NCBI RefSeq assembly: GCF_021018805.1
Contig: NC_086248.1
Coordinates: 49,915,485-49,979,484, forward strand
Direction: 5' to 3'
DNA: 64,000 nt
Origin: Prinia subflava
Taxonomy: Eukaryota > Chordata > Aves > Passeriformes > Cisticolidae
Part shown: positions 42,131 through 55,516 of the stretch, piece by piece
Position numbering within the stretch: the first letter of the stretch is position 1
How the letters are laid out: every line of letters begins with the position of its first letter
Program-made: the position numbers and the translations under genes
The notes under the pieces: generated by a model
Databases searched by the model: none
What the model saw: only the letters and a program-made list of their open reading frames with translations
Told to the model about the DNA's origin: nothing

Positions 42131-42781
42131 ATGAAATGCCCTTCACACATTCCCGATTTCCCTCTTATCTGCACAAGGGCATGGCCTCCTGCTCCATACC
42201 TTGTTCCCATTCTGATCCTGTCTGGCTACACTTCCATCAGACAGCCGGTCACTTGGTCAGGGGATGAATTCAAGCCCTGTCCCCCTTACAATTTGATTGC
42301 TAGCACCTTCTGGTCTTGGTGTGGGCCCCTGTTGTTCCAGCCAATGTCCGAGCACGCTTTAGGATGCTGTGTAGACCGAGGACTGCTCCCAGCAGGCAGT
42401 ACAGGCAAGACTGCCCTTTTGCACAGGAGTTTAGCAGGACTGAAGAAGAGGGGGATGGATCACCTTGTCACTCAACCTAAAGATACTGGGCTGCGTTTGG
42501 GTGTAGATGCAGAGCACCATCAGTTCCAATCCTTAACAACTCCCAAACCTTCACTGCTGTGCCATGTGGCTCAGCTCCTGCACCACTGCTCCCTGACACC
42601 TGACCCCTTCATTTGCCTCATTAAGATCCCTTTTCCTCTCTCTCTCTTCCAAAGCATGTACTCAATGTTATGTGGCTCTTGGACTGCAGAGACCAATAGC
42701 TTTTTCCTCCCCAGTGTGAAGCAGAAGTGGGGGGTGGTACAGGATCTCTTTCAGAAAGCTCTGTGTGTGTGCAACTTCTGA
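42131..42781 (+). other. 216-codon ATG open frame, product unknown
   Basis: An ATG-started frame (MKCPSHIPDFPL) running 216 codons on the strand opposite MAN1A1, within sequence somewhat richer in GC than its surroundings. It has no domain, membrane segment or family resemblance that I recognise. The non-simple sequence continues to about 43240 and then meets a 66-A run, which raises the possibility of a retroposed transcript, but there is no polyadenylation signal at the usual spacing and no clear target duplication. Chance is still the likeliest explanation for the frame itself. Confidence 0.15.
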
Positions 42782-43239
42782 AACAAATATGAAAAAATAA
42801 GAGCAGAGGAGCAGGCAGCAGTGCGTAGTTGTAGCTAGGAAACTGCCAAGCTCCCTAGAGATCCCTCGAAGGTCTGGTTCCCTTTTCCTCCCTGGTAACC
42901 TGCTGATCCACAGCCCAGCCCAGATGTTGCAGCCTTGGGCTGTGCACTGTGAAGGGGCGTGTGGGCAGCAGCCTGTGTGGGGAGGTCAACAAAGCCTTGG
43001 CTACATTAATTAGAAGAGCAAAGATGAATCCCCCAGAGAGATGAAGTGATTTAACAGAGAACAGAGCACATATCCATGCTGCTACTCAAAGCTAAGACCA
43101 TGGATTTAGTCACTGCAAATGCCAACTCTTTCCAAAAGTACAAGCACGTCTACATCTCTTATAATATTGACAGACTCAGAAAATGCAACTTAATTCCTGA
43201 AGGGATGGCTCAGTTCAGTTGAAACTTCAGCAAGGTTTC

Positions 43240-43243
<4 letters not shown>

Positions 43244-43309
<66 letters not shown>
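43244..43309. repeat. Poly(A) run, 66 nt
   Basis: Sixty-six uninterrupted A's, the longest homopolymer in the window, preceded by TTTCAATT and followed by GCCAGCAGTTG. It is poly(U) in the MAN1A1 pre-mRNA. Length is likely unstable and may also reflect assembly uncertainty. No LINE body is recognisable beside it. Confidence 0.97.
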
Positions 43310-43310
<1 letters not shown>

Positions 43311-45528
43311 CCAGCAGTTGTGACATAAAAAAGCTCCAAGCATTGCAAAGTGGATATCTCAGTTATAACATCACAGGGCTACCAGATACAGCTGTAATGA
43401 AAACAGCCTGTGTTACACTCCAAAAGGGAAAGCTTCTAAACATACCCACTGACAAGCTTACTAAAATGCACAAGTTTGCCAAGAAAGGAGCTACTGACTT
43501 AACTAGATTTTTCCTTCAAAATCAAAACCTATCTTTGGAAAGGTAAAGAAGAGCAACCCTGACATCTAATTCATTGAACTGCGAGATTGAAATCTAACGC
43601 ATAAAGAGATGTTGCCATTTCCCATTAAGTCATCTTTATTCCATAAATCCTTTCATGTAGATAAACTAGTGCCTACTTCACAAAGTGACATTAGGAAACT
43701 TTTATGATTAGGTGTTGAGAGTGATGTGAGTGCTGGCCATATAGTTTGATGAGTATCTTCTAGAATTTGCAAAATTCTCCTATACTCAGCTGCATTACAC
43801 AGATCATAAGGAGAAAAATTTCTGCTACAGAATACAGTCACAGCAATTTTTTTTTAAAGAACATCCTAAAGAAAATTAAAGATTTGAAAGACACAGTTCT
43901 AAGAATAAACAAAGATAAAAACTTATCATATTTATACAAATAAAGGCCAAATATGCTGATTAAGCAGTCACTGCCCAGGAAATTATCAGAAACTTCAAAC
44001 ATAAGTTTATACTATTCAGAAGAAATAATTCTTAAGGATATGTCAGTGTGTTAATTATTCCAAATAAATCACTTTCATGGGACAAAGGTTTCTAAGACAG
44101 AAGCAAGTAACAGGGTACATAACATTTTTGCAGATTATGTCATGTAAGGCCTGATAGGTGATAAATGCTTAAACACAGAGAACTGCTGTTCTTTGAACTG
44201 TAAGATATAAATACAAAATCATATTTGAATCTAAAGGCTATACTTAAAGTGGAAAACTAAACAAAAGTGCAAGTAGAGTAGCATCTACCAATCCAGCCAT
44301 TAAACAAATGGATATCCATTATTAAATTTGGCACTGCAGTTATTTATTTTAATTTCCTTGTTCCAGTTTGGGAAAATTCATGTACTCACTATTAATGCCA
44401 ATGTATAATTCAATTACATATGATTCTGAAGTATTATGAAAATAATTTTGTGAGGTGTCGAACTCCAGGCTGCTATTTACAGGAATATCAGTAACAATAT
44501 ACTGTTAGTGACACATGTCAGCGTTATCTGTGAAGTTGCTTTGCTAAGTCTACTTGACTCCTGCATTGACCGACTAATGCAATACAAAATTTCTGACATT
44601 TTCTTAGCTTATAAGCATTACTGAGAAAAAAACCAGGTGCATTAAAAAGATGAAATTTAGGCAATACCATCTATAAGTTTCCAGTACCAAATATAGCAAG
44701 ATTTATGTAAACCCAAAGATTTTGATGTTAATAATGTAAGTCACTCTACAACGCTTTACAATGTTCCTCCAAGTAGAGCTCACCTCAACCTTTTAAGTGG
44801 AGTTTGTTGTTTCCTGTTGTCTTATCCTATTTTTTAAACATCTTGATAACACCAAGCTAATAAGACAGGGATTTAATATTACAAAAACACCTTTAGGAAA
44901 AAAAATTCTTATGCACAAAATAAAGTCAGTATGTCATTCAGGCTTCTGACACTATGCAGGAGCACTGTTTAATATCCTCTATTTACATTAAAAATGTAAA
45001 TATAAATGCATACTAAATTACTGCTTATATAAACTATGTAATATCCACTCTTATTAACTCCTTCTTAAAAGGATAATTAATTCTCAAGCATGGAAGAGAA
45101 CCTGATTAAACCTGAATTTTGCATAGCTTATTAGAAAGAGTACTTTTTTCAGAAAGTGTTTCTAACATTAAGCATGTCAACTACAAGAGCTTTTAAATGC
45201 TCAGTGTACTGTGCTTACTTTATTACACTAATCAGAGGTGCTCTCTGTACTCAACAATAAATCCTCTGTCTACCCCCCACCCAAAAAAAAAAAACCAAAG
45301 AAGAAAAAAAAGAAAAAATACCAAACCCAAGACTTCTCAGTTTAATTGAAGAGGTTCCTGCTTGTTCAAGGTCTTTATAGAATAAAAGCTTCAATAATGA
45401 ACTTTGCCCTCAGCTGCATATTTGCCACTTAATAGGGTCATTTATACATGTAGCTGTGAAGACCTGATGCCTCATAAGACCAAAGCAGCTCAGTTGTGCC
45501 AATAGTTCAGCCTAACTCATGATACTCA

Positions 45529-45573
45529 ACTTTACTAGTAGTAAAGTACTCCTAAAGTAACTCTACTAGGAGT
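45529..45573. repeat. Two adjacent small palindromes
   Basis: ACTTTACT and AGTAAAGT (45529-45536, 45540-45547) flank AGT; directly after, ACTCCTA and TAGGAGT (45548-45554, 45567-45573) form a second inverted pair. Both are built from similar CTAGTA/CTACTA words. Small, and possibly due to chance. Confidence 0.8.
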
Positions 45574-45977
45574 AGACAAAAGAACCTAAGTGGTATGTAT
45601 GGCATGTATCTTTCTCTAAACATAAGTAAAATCTGTGAAAGATTTCATAAAGGGAAAATGTAAAATGTTTACATAATGAAAAAATTAATGCTTGAAGGGT
45701 CCCAATTCTTCTATCCATAAAAGCTGAAAAGCCTGGTTTTTACCTTAGAGTGGCCAATACTCTGTTTCCTTCTTCCTTCCCTCAGTCCAGCTCACTGCCT
45801 TCCATCTACCTAAACCTCTCTTATTGAAAAAGAGCATATAAGCAGAGCACTAAATTTCTTACTTCCAGCTTCCTGCCTGATCAATGATCTAAATTCTTTA
45901 GCCTTGTATCATACTTGTAGTACTAGAACCCAGTCCTCAGTTGAACCCCTGGAGACTAAACAGAGCATTAAATGTTA

Positions 45978-46136
<159 letters not shown>

Positions 46137-49043
46137 TTACTTTCCAACAGAAGACTTTTCAGTTAGATCTAATTAATTTAAATTAATTCTAATTTCAAAA
46201 TCCAATTTCAATTAATCCATTAAAAACTGGGTGCATAAGCATTCAAGTGGTAACTAGTAATTCACAGTCCTCACTTTGATTCCCATGCCACAACACAACA
46301 TCATAATATTTAAGTATTTCTTCCACTAATGAACTTTTGAAGAGCTGTTCTAATGTACTGTATTTTCTGCCATAATTCTGCATTTTAAACCACTGATAGA
46401 ACACTTCACCTTAAAATGATATAAACCCCAGTAAATCTCGGTAACTGAGAAATTCTTCTTTCTTCCAGTTTGGAACAAAAACTATCAGTTGCTTTCCTGT
46501 TTTTATACTCAATAATATACACAAAGCCTTAAGAAGCTGGTGAGTACTAATCCCATTTCAGTTAGGAAAGCCTTTTAAGAGGTACAGTCTGTGGAAAACA
46601 ATTTTTCTGATATTGTGCACCACCATAAAACCTGCACAGGATAGCACTGGGGGGGCAAAGACAAACTTGCACACATGGATTTGTCATCTCAGGAGGGGCT
46701 GCAAGGCACTGGTTTGCAGAGCAAGGCACTGGTGGTCTGCAAAAGTGGCACCCTTCTACCTCTGTGACAGAGATGGGTAAGAGCTAGCCTTGACCTACCA
46801 CTGCAAGATGAAATATCATCAGTATGTTGGCTTTGGAATGGATTAAATGTTCATCATCCTGCACTGAAAGGTTAACAAGGATAGCTAGGTTCAAGAAAAT
46901 ACAGTCACTCAAAATACTTTCCCGTGCTTACTTCAAATTTACCTTGACCTTTTCAAAACACCATTTTTGTCTAGGAGGAGTTTCAATTCCTATTTATGGG
47001 ATAATGTCAAAAATTCAATTTTGACCACTCTACTAAAATTTATATTTCCTAGCGTGGCTCCTGCAGTTTTCATAATGAATGGAAAACCACAGTTATATTT
47101 TAGAGAAGACTCTGATACAGAAGTAAACAATTAGAATTACAAAATAATTTAGGTTGCAATCAACAGAGAAAGTCATTAGGTCGAATCCCCGTCTCCCTCA
47201 GCAGGGCTAATGAGTCAGGTGAATAGCTGACTACTCATTCCGGAGTTGGCTGTAGCAGGGGAATAACAAGACAGTAGCTACAACTAATTAAGGAACTTGA
47301 TTATCATCTTGTCTCTAAAACACCTGATGAAAAAGTAAACTTAATTTTGTAAACTTATCAAATATCAGAATTCAATTTTTCATATTTAACACAGAAGGCT
47401 ACTGTGTCAGTCAATTGTTGTGTTCACTGCCATCTTGGGTTTCTGCTTTCACATGAAATAGAGGTGATTGGAGAGCTCTATATAGTAGGATTGACATCAC
47501 TTTCTTAAATTAAGCTTCCATGTAGAAAATAATTTTCCATTTCCACTACTTTAAACACAAAAAACACTTGAGGTTATAACAACAATTATTTAGTACGCTT
47601 ATCAGAATCAGATACTTTCTCTATTTTAGCAGCTGCTTATACCACCCATTTTTGGAATGTCACTTTCCTACTCTGAAGGAAGTAATCTCTACATTTTCCC
47701 CCAGACATTCCACTAATAAAACTACAGCGTACTTTGGTAAGAACAACATCATATCCTCCAAGAGCTTATTTGGAACTTGGCTGCCCTTCTCTAATATTAA
47801 AGGAAAAGTATTCCTTTAAACTTGGCTAAGCAACTTATATTTTTCCTGAGTTTATGAGAAAGTGAGAGTGGAAACTGCTGGAGGACATCTGCTAAAGAAC
47901 ACTACTGCCAAAGCTCTGGAGATGTCTGGTAACTCCATAGAACAAAAGCAGTTCCTAGTGAACCTTTACAACTGAGCTCTACTTACAGAAAAATCATCTA
48001 TAACCTGATTTGCTTCAGTGGATTGCGATAGGCTCACCATGCAAAGACATTCTTTGTGATAATCCTCTTGTAATACAACTAACACCACCAACAACAGTTG
48101 AGCTTTCAGTTTTAAGGATTAGTACTTGAGCTGCAACCCACCACTAAGTCAGAAGAAAATGAGGAGAAAATAAGGAGAAACCTTATTGAAAAATCGCCCT
48201 TGGAGTCACCTACTTATGTTTTTTTTTTCCTGAACCTGGCCTATGTAGCCTGCTTAGAGCACAGACAGGAAAAAATGTTAGGATCTCAAGTAGATCTTAC
48301 TTTATTTGAAATAACTTCTGCTATTATTCTGAAGGCTCTAGAAAACAGAATAAAATGTTTAATGTAATTAATGTGACAATTAGTCAAATTTGTCGCAAAC
48401 AGCTGTACTTCTGAGTTCTTGATGAAAGACAAAACAACAGGGAAAGAGTTAGTTTAAAGGCCAGAATTATGATTTGAACAACTGCAGTTTATGCCAAGTC
48501 AGTCAACAGGCCAACTTAAACTGGAGAGTAATATGGAAATTGTGATGCTGAACAGCTCATTAATAACCAGTCAGAAAAACCAGTGGTGGGGGTGGGGGAA
48601 GGAGTGCAAAGAAATTAATGAACGTTTCTCATTACAGGATAAGACCAAATATTTCCCAAGCCTATATAAGCTATGCTTCTCAAAGCACAGCACATAAATT
48701 AGTAAATACAGTTATCACTGTTGTTCGTTCCTACACAACATTCCCAAGGAACTACACAGCAGTCATGGTCTACACGAAGCAAAGATTATTGCTAGGCAAT
48801 TACAGTACACACTGATGACACAGAGTATTTGGACAAGAGGACTGTTTTCTTATACACCTACAACACTGCTATAAATTTGACCAACAGTGGGCACCGTGTT
48901 ACAGAGTGCCAGCAAAGCTGCAGTCACCATGGCAGAGTTTCACAGTTGCCCTAGGCAGGAAGAAGACACCACAAACAATACTTGGATAAAATTCATAGAC
49001 ATCAGGTAAATACATATATATTTTGCAAACACTTTTAAAAAAC

Positions 49044-49086
49044 CAAGTATATATATACTCAAGGTACAAGTATATATATACTCAAG
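49044..49086. repeat. Two-copy duplication around a TA core
   Basis: The 20-mer starting CAAGTATATATA and ending CTCAAG occurs at 49044-49063 and again at 49067-49086, three bases apart. Local replication slippage is a sufficient explanation. Confidence 0.93.
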
Positions 49087-52000
49087 AAAATGAATTTGAA
49101 ACTCATAAAACATAAGCTCAAAGGGAGTAATTTTGATGATAAAAGAGATAACCAGATGTACAAGCCTACCAAAATGAAGAATTATTAGTCTCTATCAAAA
49201 CCCCCAGACCAAGTACTCAATATATGATCCATTTTACTTCTGTTGTTAACCCTTTACTTTAATCTCTCCTCTTTACTAACAGCATCATTTATGCCAAGGG
49301 ATTAATAGAGAACACATAAAATAGCCTTCTACTAACTGAAAAGAATGCAAAAGAAATCAGTCAACAAGAAATTTCCAGTAGACTATCGAGAAGCATCTAC
49401 AGAGCTTCCTTTCCAGTTTAACACTTAAAATCTTAAGCAATGATCTGGAAGAAAACAAAAAAGAACATCCTGCTAACAAGATTTGTGGACTATTAACCAC
49501 AATGGCTTATTACCAACATTTCAGAATAGTATGATGTAAAGCACAGGTAGCCTATATCTCCTTTGGGTGATGCACAGTCAGCCCACTTAAATGGCATGCT
49601 TTTTAATATCTAACACTGCCAGTGCATGTGCATGCAAATAAAAAAAAAGATTACATCAGAGAATGGAGTAACATCTCAGGACAGGGCAGCAAGAGCAGTT
49701 TAAGAAGAGTGATCAGAGGATGAATAACTTTGTATGAGTTTCCAGGGTGCCACTGCAGGGAGAACTGCTCTGGATGTGAATGACAACCTTATTAGCACAG
49801 CTCTGTGACTGAGCTTATATGGCCATATGGTTTAAGAATCACAACTGGCTTATGGCCAAGCCCTTTTGTGTGCCAAAATAAGTTCTCATTTGTCTAGCTC
49901 AGGCTTTTAGATACAGCCAGAAGAGTCTGAAATACTCAGAGTCTGAATACTTCAGAAGCCGTGCATGCTATTGCACTTAATAGTTTACAATTTGCTCCCA
50001 TCCCTTGCACACCAAGCTTGACATTAGAGAATACATATAGGTTTGACTAAAGTAACATTTTGATTTGAGCTGTAGGTTTCTTGGAGCATTGCAAAAGCTG
50101 ACTCATATCTTAGAACAGTGTTTTCCTTTATTTAAAGTTCACTGAAAAGGTTCCTATCCAATATCATTAGCAATTTAAAGTGTCAAGAGTGATTAATTAT
50201 TAAAGTGTGCTATGCCAAAACATGAAACTCTTTGACTCAAGTACTGGCAAACCCTCAGCAATATTAACACTTTTAATTTCAGTGACTATTAGCATCTGGT
50301 AAGAGTGAGGAAAGAAAAATTCATTCAATTTTTAACAATTCTAGCTTTTTATATGTGTAACATGAAAGAATATAGTGGTATTTCTAGAATTCTCTTCTAA
50401 ATCTCCAGTATTTTATACTGGAATCTGTGCATTTCAGAGCCTGTCTGGTCTTTGAATTTGATAAAGCTCAAATAATTTTTCTTTCATTGCTTATCTCTGT
50501 GCTTCCTGCAGAAGCCTTTGGCATCCACCACACTTCTGGCGTGGTGCAGCTCAGCTACATGTTTTGTTACGAACCACCTTCTTTTGTTTGAACATGCTGC
50601 CTAGTAATTTGCTATCTCCACCCCTTCCTTACAAAGGATATCACTCCCCACAAGGAACAATAAATCCTTGTTCATCCCATCTATGCCACTTTTTATGGAC
50701 ACCCATGTATTGCTCTGGAAAGCTGTCAAGATTTACTACTTACTATGAGCTCAAGTCTGCCTGTTCTGTGTATTAACTCAGAATTATATCTCACATTTCA
50801 CTAACTGCCAGTTTAAATTAGGAATATTTTCTATTTCTAAGCGCAATTATCGCCTATTGGGAAATCCCTCTGGTTTGTGGAACTGTTTACAGTTTGCCAT
50901 TGTCAAAGCTACCTCAAGTAGCTTATTTGCACTGCCAAATTTCACTCTGGTCATTTGATTTTTCAGTGTTGGGATGAGTAATTTGAGAGTGTGGCCTCAG
51001 CAGCAATGGATTCTGCTTCCTGTAAGAGGCCAGCAATAAGCCTGAGAAATGCTTTTTGGAAATCTAAAAAGACAATACACTTTGTTGTGCAACATGACCT
51101 CCTCTCAAAAATGCTGTGTTGAGTAATTCATCCACGTACCTGCTAATGTTATTCTTTACATAAGTTAATTTAGTTGAGATAGATGCCAGGCTTTCTTTCA
51201 AAATGAAAACTACACACCAAACCACAAAATTCCAAGGAATAGAACAGGAACAGTGAAGATAAACAAGACTGGGATGGGGGGAAGATTTTGAATCTTTTCA
51301 ATTTAAATAATACATTGTTTAAATACACGCACAAATAATTGCCTAGGCTATATTAATAAATGTAGAGTTTGAAAAGACACACTGCTATACACTACCAAGA
51401 CAGTTTTGGACATAAATTTTGGCAGGCTTTAAAAATATTCATATACCTCACCACTCCATAAAAGAAACGACAAAAACCAGTTCAAAGTGGGAGGAGCAGG
51501 ATCTTACTAAATAAATTATAGTACTTTGGGGTTTGCAGATTGTGAGTGTTTATTAAATTCCTCTCTTTTGCCTCCAGAAAAGGTACTTTTTCACTTGCAG
51601 ATATTAATTATACTATGCCCACAAGTTACAATATCAAACTGGCAATACTGCACATGAAACACAGCTTCAGATAACTAAAAAAGCCCTTTAGTTACAGTCA
51701 CTTAAGTGCAGAAAACACTTCTAGAAAGCATTCTCTGCTAGTGCAGCAACACTCATTAGATTTAAAATTAGTTCACAAAGCTTAGAGAGGAATAGCTCCT
51801 AGTCTGAGCAGTTGGTGGTAGAGTGCTATGAAAAAAGGGGCAAAATTGTGATTTTGCCACTTTTGTAATAGGAAGGTAAATTAATAAATCTCTGCTTTAG
51901 ATAACACTGTTAACAGTAACCTGAAACATAAAGGTTAAAGTACTAAAACCTAACAGCACTTACTCAGGGCCTACTTTCTACTAGGAATAGTCAGAGAAGA

Positions 52001-53359
52001 ATTAGAACTCATGAAAGAAGTCTTACCAGGAGATATGCCCTTTTTTGCTAATGGACAGTTATGGTGCAAACAGATGCTGAGCTATTCAAATTTATTTGAT
52101 TAATCTAGAAACAGTTGTACACTTCATAGAATTAAACCAGTAAGAATATTTCTGTCTTTTCAAATAGTTGCTACAACATGGTAAAACCTAACATGGCAAA
52201 TACAAAGGAAATAAAAACATTGTGTGGATGTGCTGAAAAGACATTGCCAATGGTCAGAGGCATGTTATGTGGCACTGGCTTTGAGGAGAAATGTTTCAGT
52301 TCACTTATGTTTCAGTGTTTCTCTGAGAGTATATTATCCTTGGTGTGCTCATGTGAGAGATAGCAACTTCTACTCATAACGTGAATATATCTACTGTCTG
52401 CCAGTCTAAAGACTTTGTCAGCTTATCACATACACCCTTCCACACACACTGCCTGCAGAATACCAGCAAGATCAAGGCGGTTCCTTGACTTAACAACTTG
52501 CTCCCATGTCCCAAAAAAAAGTAATTTCCAAGTTCAGCAAGAAGTCCTCAGCTATGGAATAGCTCTACTACTAGTTATTTGTACAAGGTGCTAAAGCAGG
52601 GTTCTTTTCCTTCCCCCAAAATCTGAACCACCAGTTGTCCCTACCCTTTCTCCCATCAACATGCCACTGGCCATTTTCCTCTTCTCCTAGCCTAGGTATT
52701 GTATCTGTATTTCATGATGATATTTCCTAAGCCACATCTACGTGTAATTACACCTCTCAAATGCCATCTTATTTTTGTCCTCTGAGAAACACAGCATGAC
52801 AGTTATGACTTGCCCTCAAGACACAGCAGACATTATAATCTACCTGCAAAATGGAGATAGAAAGGAGCCATGCATTTATACTTTCAAAAATAAGCTTAGA
52901 AGCAGTATCATTTGAAAACAACTCTCCCCTTCTGTGTCAGGAGAGCTGTACAACATAAAGCACCACACAGCACTGGACTCTGCTGTTCCTCACAGTGAGA
53001 TACTGAAAGTCCTTATCACATTACGGCCACTCCCAGTATACGCAAAGCAATGTAAATGCAGCAATCAGTTCAAATAAGAAGTAGTGCTTAAAATCAAACA
53101 GTGCATAATGAAATGTGCTGTATTTTACTGATACTAAGACAATTTGAAACTTGCATTTTTAAAACAACTGAGATCTGGCAGCAAGAAGAAAAGACAGGCT
53201 TGGTAAATTGGAGATAGTTATGATGGATGACAGTGAACTGAAGGTCTTACTTGATTTCTGAAGGCTGGGAGGAAATTCACAGGACACAGAGTTGAAGGTA
53301 ACCTATTCTCTACTAATACAATTTAGAATTACCTTAAATTAGTCAACCATTTTCAAGTT

Positions 53360-53377
53360 AAAAAAAAAAAAAAAAAA
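53360..53377. repeat. Poly(A) run, 18 nt
   Basis: Eighteen A's followed by GAGAAAAAGAAGA. Simple sequence with no flanking element recognised. Confidence 0.9.
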
Positions 53378-55333
53378 GAGAAAAAGAAGATAAGGAAACT
53401 TGTCCATCCTTTTGTGAAGGAAAGAAACCGAGAACACAAACACATCACCCTTTTATTTTTTTATGAAAAAGGTGGTATTTGTTGAATTCAAACATGAAGG
53501 TACAGATCAGATCTTGTCATCTGAGGACACTTAAAGAAACAAGGTTTTGTTTGTAAAGAACAAAAGGCAATTATGGATTTGGCCAAGGGTAACTTATGAG
53601 GCAGACCTGTTTGCAGATACGCTGCTCTTTGGTATTCAGTACAGCAGAAGGAGACCTAATGTTTATTTTGATTTGCACCAAGATCAATAAGATTGAAGAT
53701 GCTCCTAAGGAAAACATCTCAGCAATAAGATCTTATACCAGATGACCATGATGAGAAACTGATCTACATTTAGACTCACTCTGGCTCTTACTTCTTTAAA
53801 TGCAGTTTTATTTTTCAATTCAACACGCGTCCTGTTTCACAGAGAATTGTGCTTCAAGTGACTTAAACTTATGCAAGATCCACAGAACTCCTGCTTAGGA
53901 ATTTCACAAGTCAATACATGTACAGCTTTTTCTGTGAATACATGCAATATTATTATTAACTCAAACCTTAGCAATTTTTATACCACTTCTGATTTCAAAT
54001 GCAACTACATTAAGCATTTTAATTTTTGAGAAATTTTATGCCATTTTGTTGTACTGCAAGAAAACAGAGTTCCATTAAATAGCTCCTCAAATATATTAAA
54101 TTGCACAATTATCATTCTCCAGAAGACAATATGCAATTTTCATTTTTAGAAAAGAGAAGGAAACAGAAACATGACAACTCAACTTTGAAGTTAACTCAAA
54201 TTACTCTGGTTTCAAGAACTCAGAAAGAAGTCCATTAACTAACTAGGTAATAATTACTTCTTAACATTTTTGATGTTACCTTGGGCTAGCCAAGCAGTGC
54301 AGTAAGATCAATGTAGATGTTGTATTTTTCAACTTATTTTTGTAATCACAACTGCTGTCTCTAAGCAACCTCCAAATATAGTTGTGGATTTGATAAGTGC
54401 TCTATTTAGGCTGTTATAGGAAATGTTTCCACTTCAAACTATCTTTTGCAAACATTCAACAAAGTTCCTGTTAAAATCAAAATAATGTATTGATTTCATC
54501 TCAGTTACAGAAATTAGTCATTTTTTTAGCTTTCTGTTTGGAAAACAAACTACTTGAATAGAAAAATTGATGTCAAACAGTTTAATTCTTCATTTTTCTG
54601 AAAAACTGAAGATAATGACAGTTCATAGGACAGTTTGTTTATGTTTCCTCAGAATGCTGTTTCTCTTCAGTTACTATTTATCCAGCCACAAGTCCCACTT
54701 GGACACCGAGGAAGTCTTGCCTCATTACACTGGATTTCCACAGTGTGCCTCTCCTACTAGAACTTCTCAGTCCCATATTTGTTCTACACTGATAACAACT
54801 TGAGCTTTATTGAAGATCTCTTGTACAATATTTAGAGGTGCAAACAACAGTTATATTAATGAAGAGGAAAGCCTGATAAGGGAGTCTGATAGTCAATAAA
54901 TTTTTATAAGGAATGGAAATAAATTCCTAAGAACTGCACACAACTTCAGCTACCTTTGTGACTGTAGAGAGTGTTGTTTGCTCTTTGTATAGGATTTCTC
55001 CTCTTCTCCACCCCTTCCCCCTTAGTTCCCCACTTATTGAATGTGGCATCAATGATTTCCATAGTAAATGTTTAAGACAGAACAGTATTTATTGCAACAA
55101 AACTATATTTTTATCATGCAGCAATGCCATGCTCCATTTATTCTCAGTCAGACACTAATCTATAAAAGTCACAGAAAGCACCTTCACTTACTGTTACTTT
55201 TTATACGTAACAGAAGCAAGAAACATCATGCTGCAGTGACAGGGAGCAGAAAGAAAACATGTTTATCACTTATAAGCTTTTCAGCTGATTTACTGTTTTA
55301 TGCTAACGTCACTAAGCACAAAAATACACTCTA

Positions 55334-55516
<183 letters not shown>

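Noticed and set aside
47180..47235. Possible tRNA or tRNA-derived SINE, because AGGTCGAATCCCCGT resembles a T-arm or B box
   Set aside because: One T of the usual GGTTCGA core is missing and I could find no acceptor stem, anticodon arm or A box around it.
48580..48605. G-quadruplex at GGTGGGGGTGGGGG
   Set aside because: Only two long G runs are present, with two short GG runs at best; a stable four-run motif is not met.
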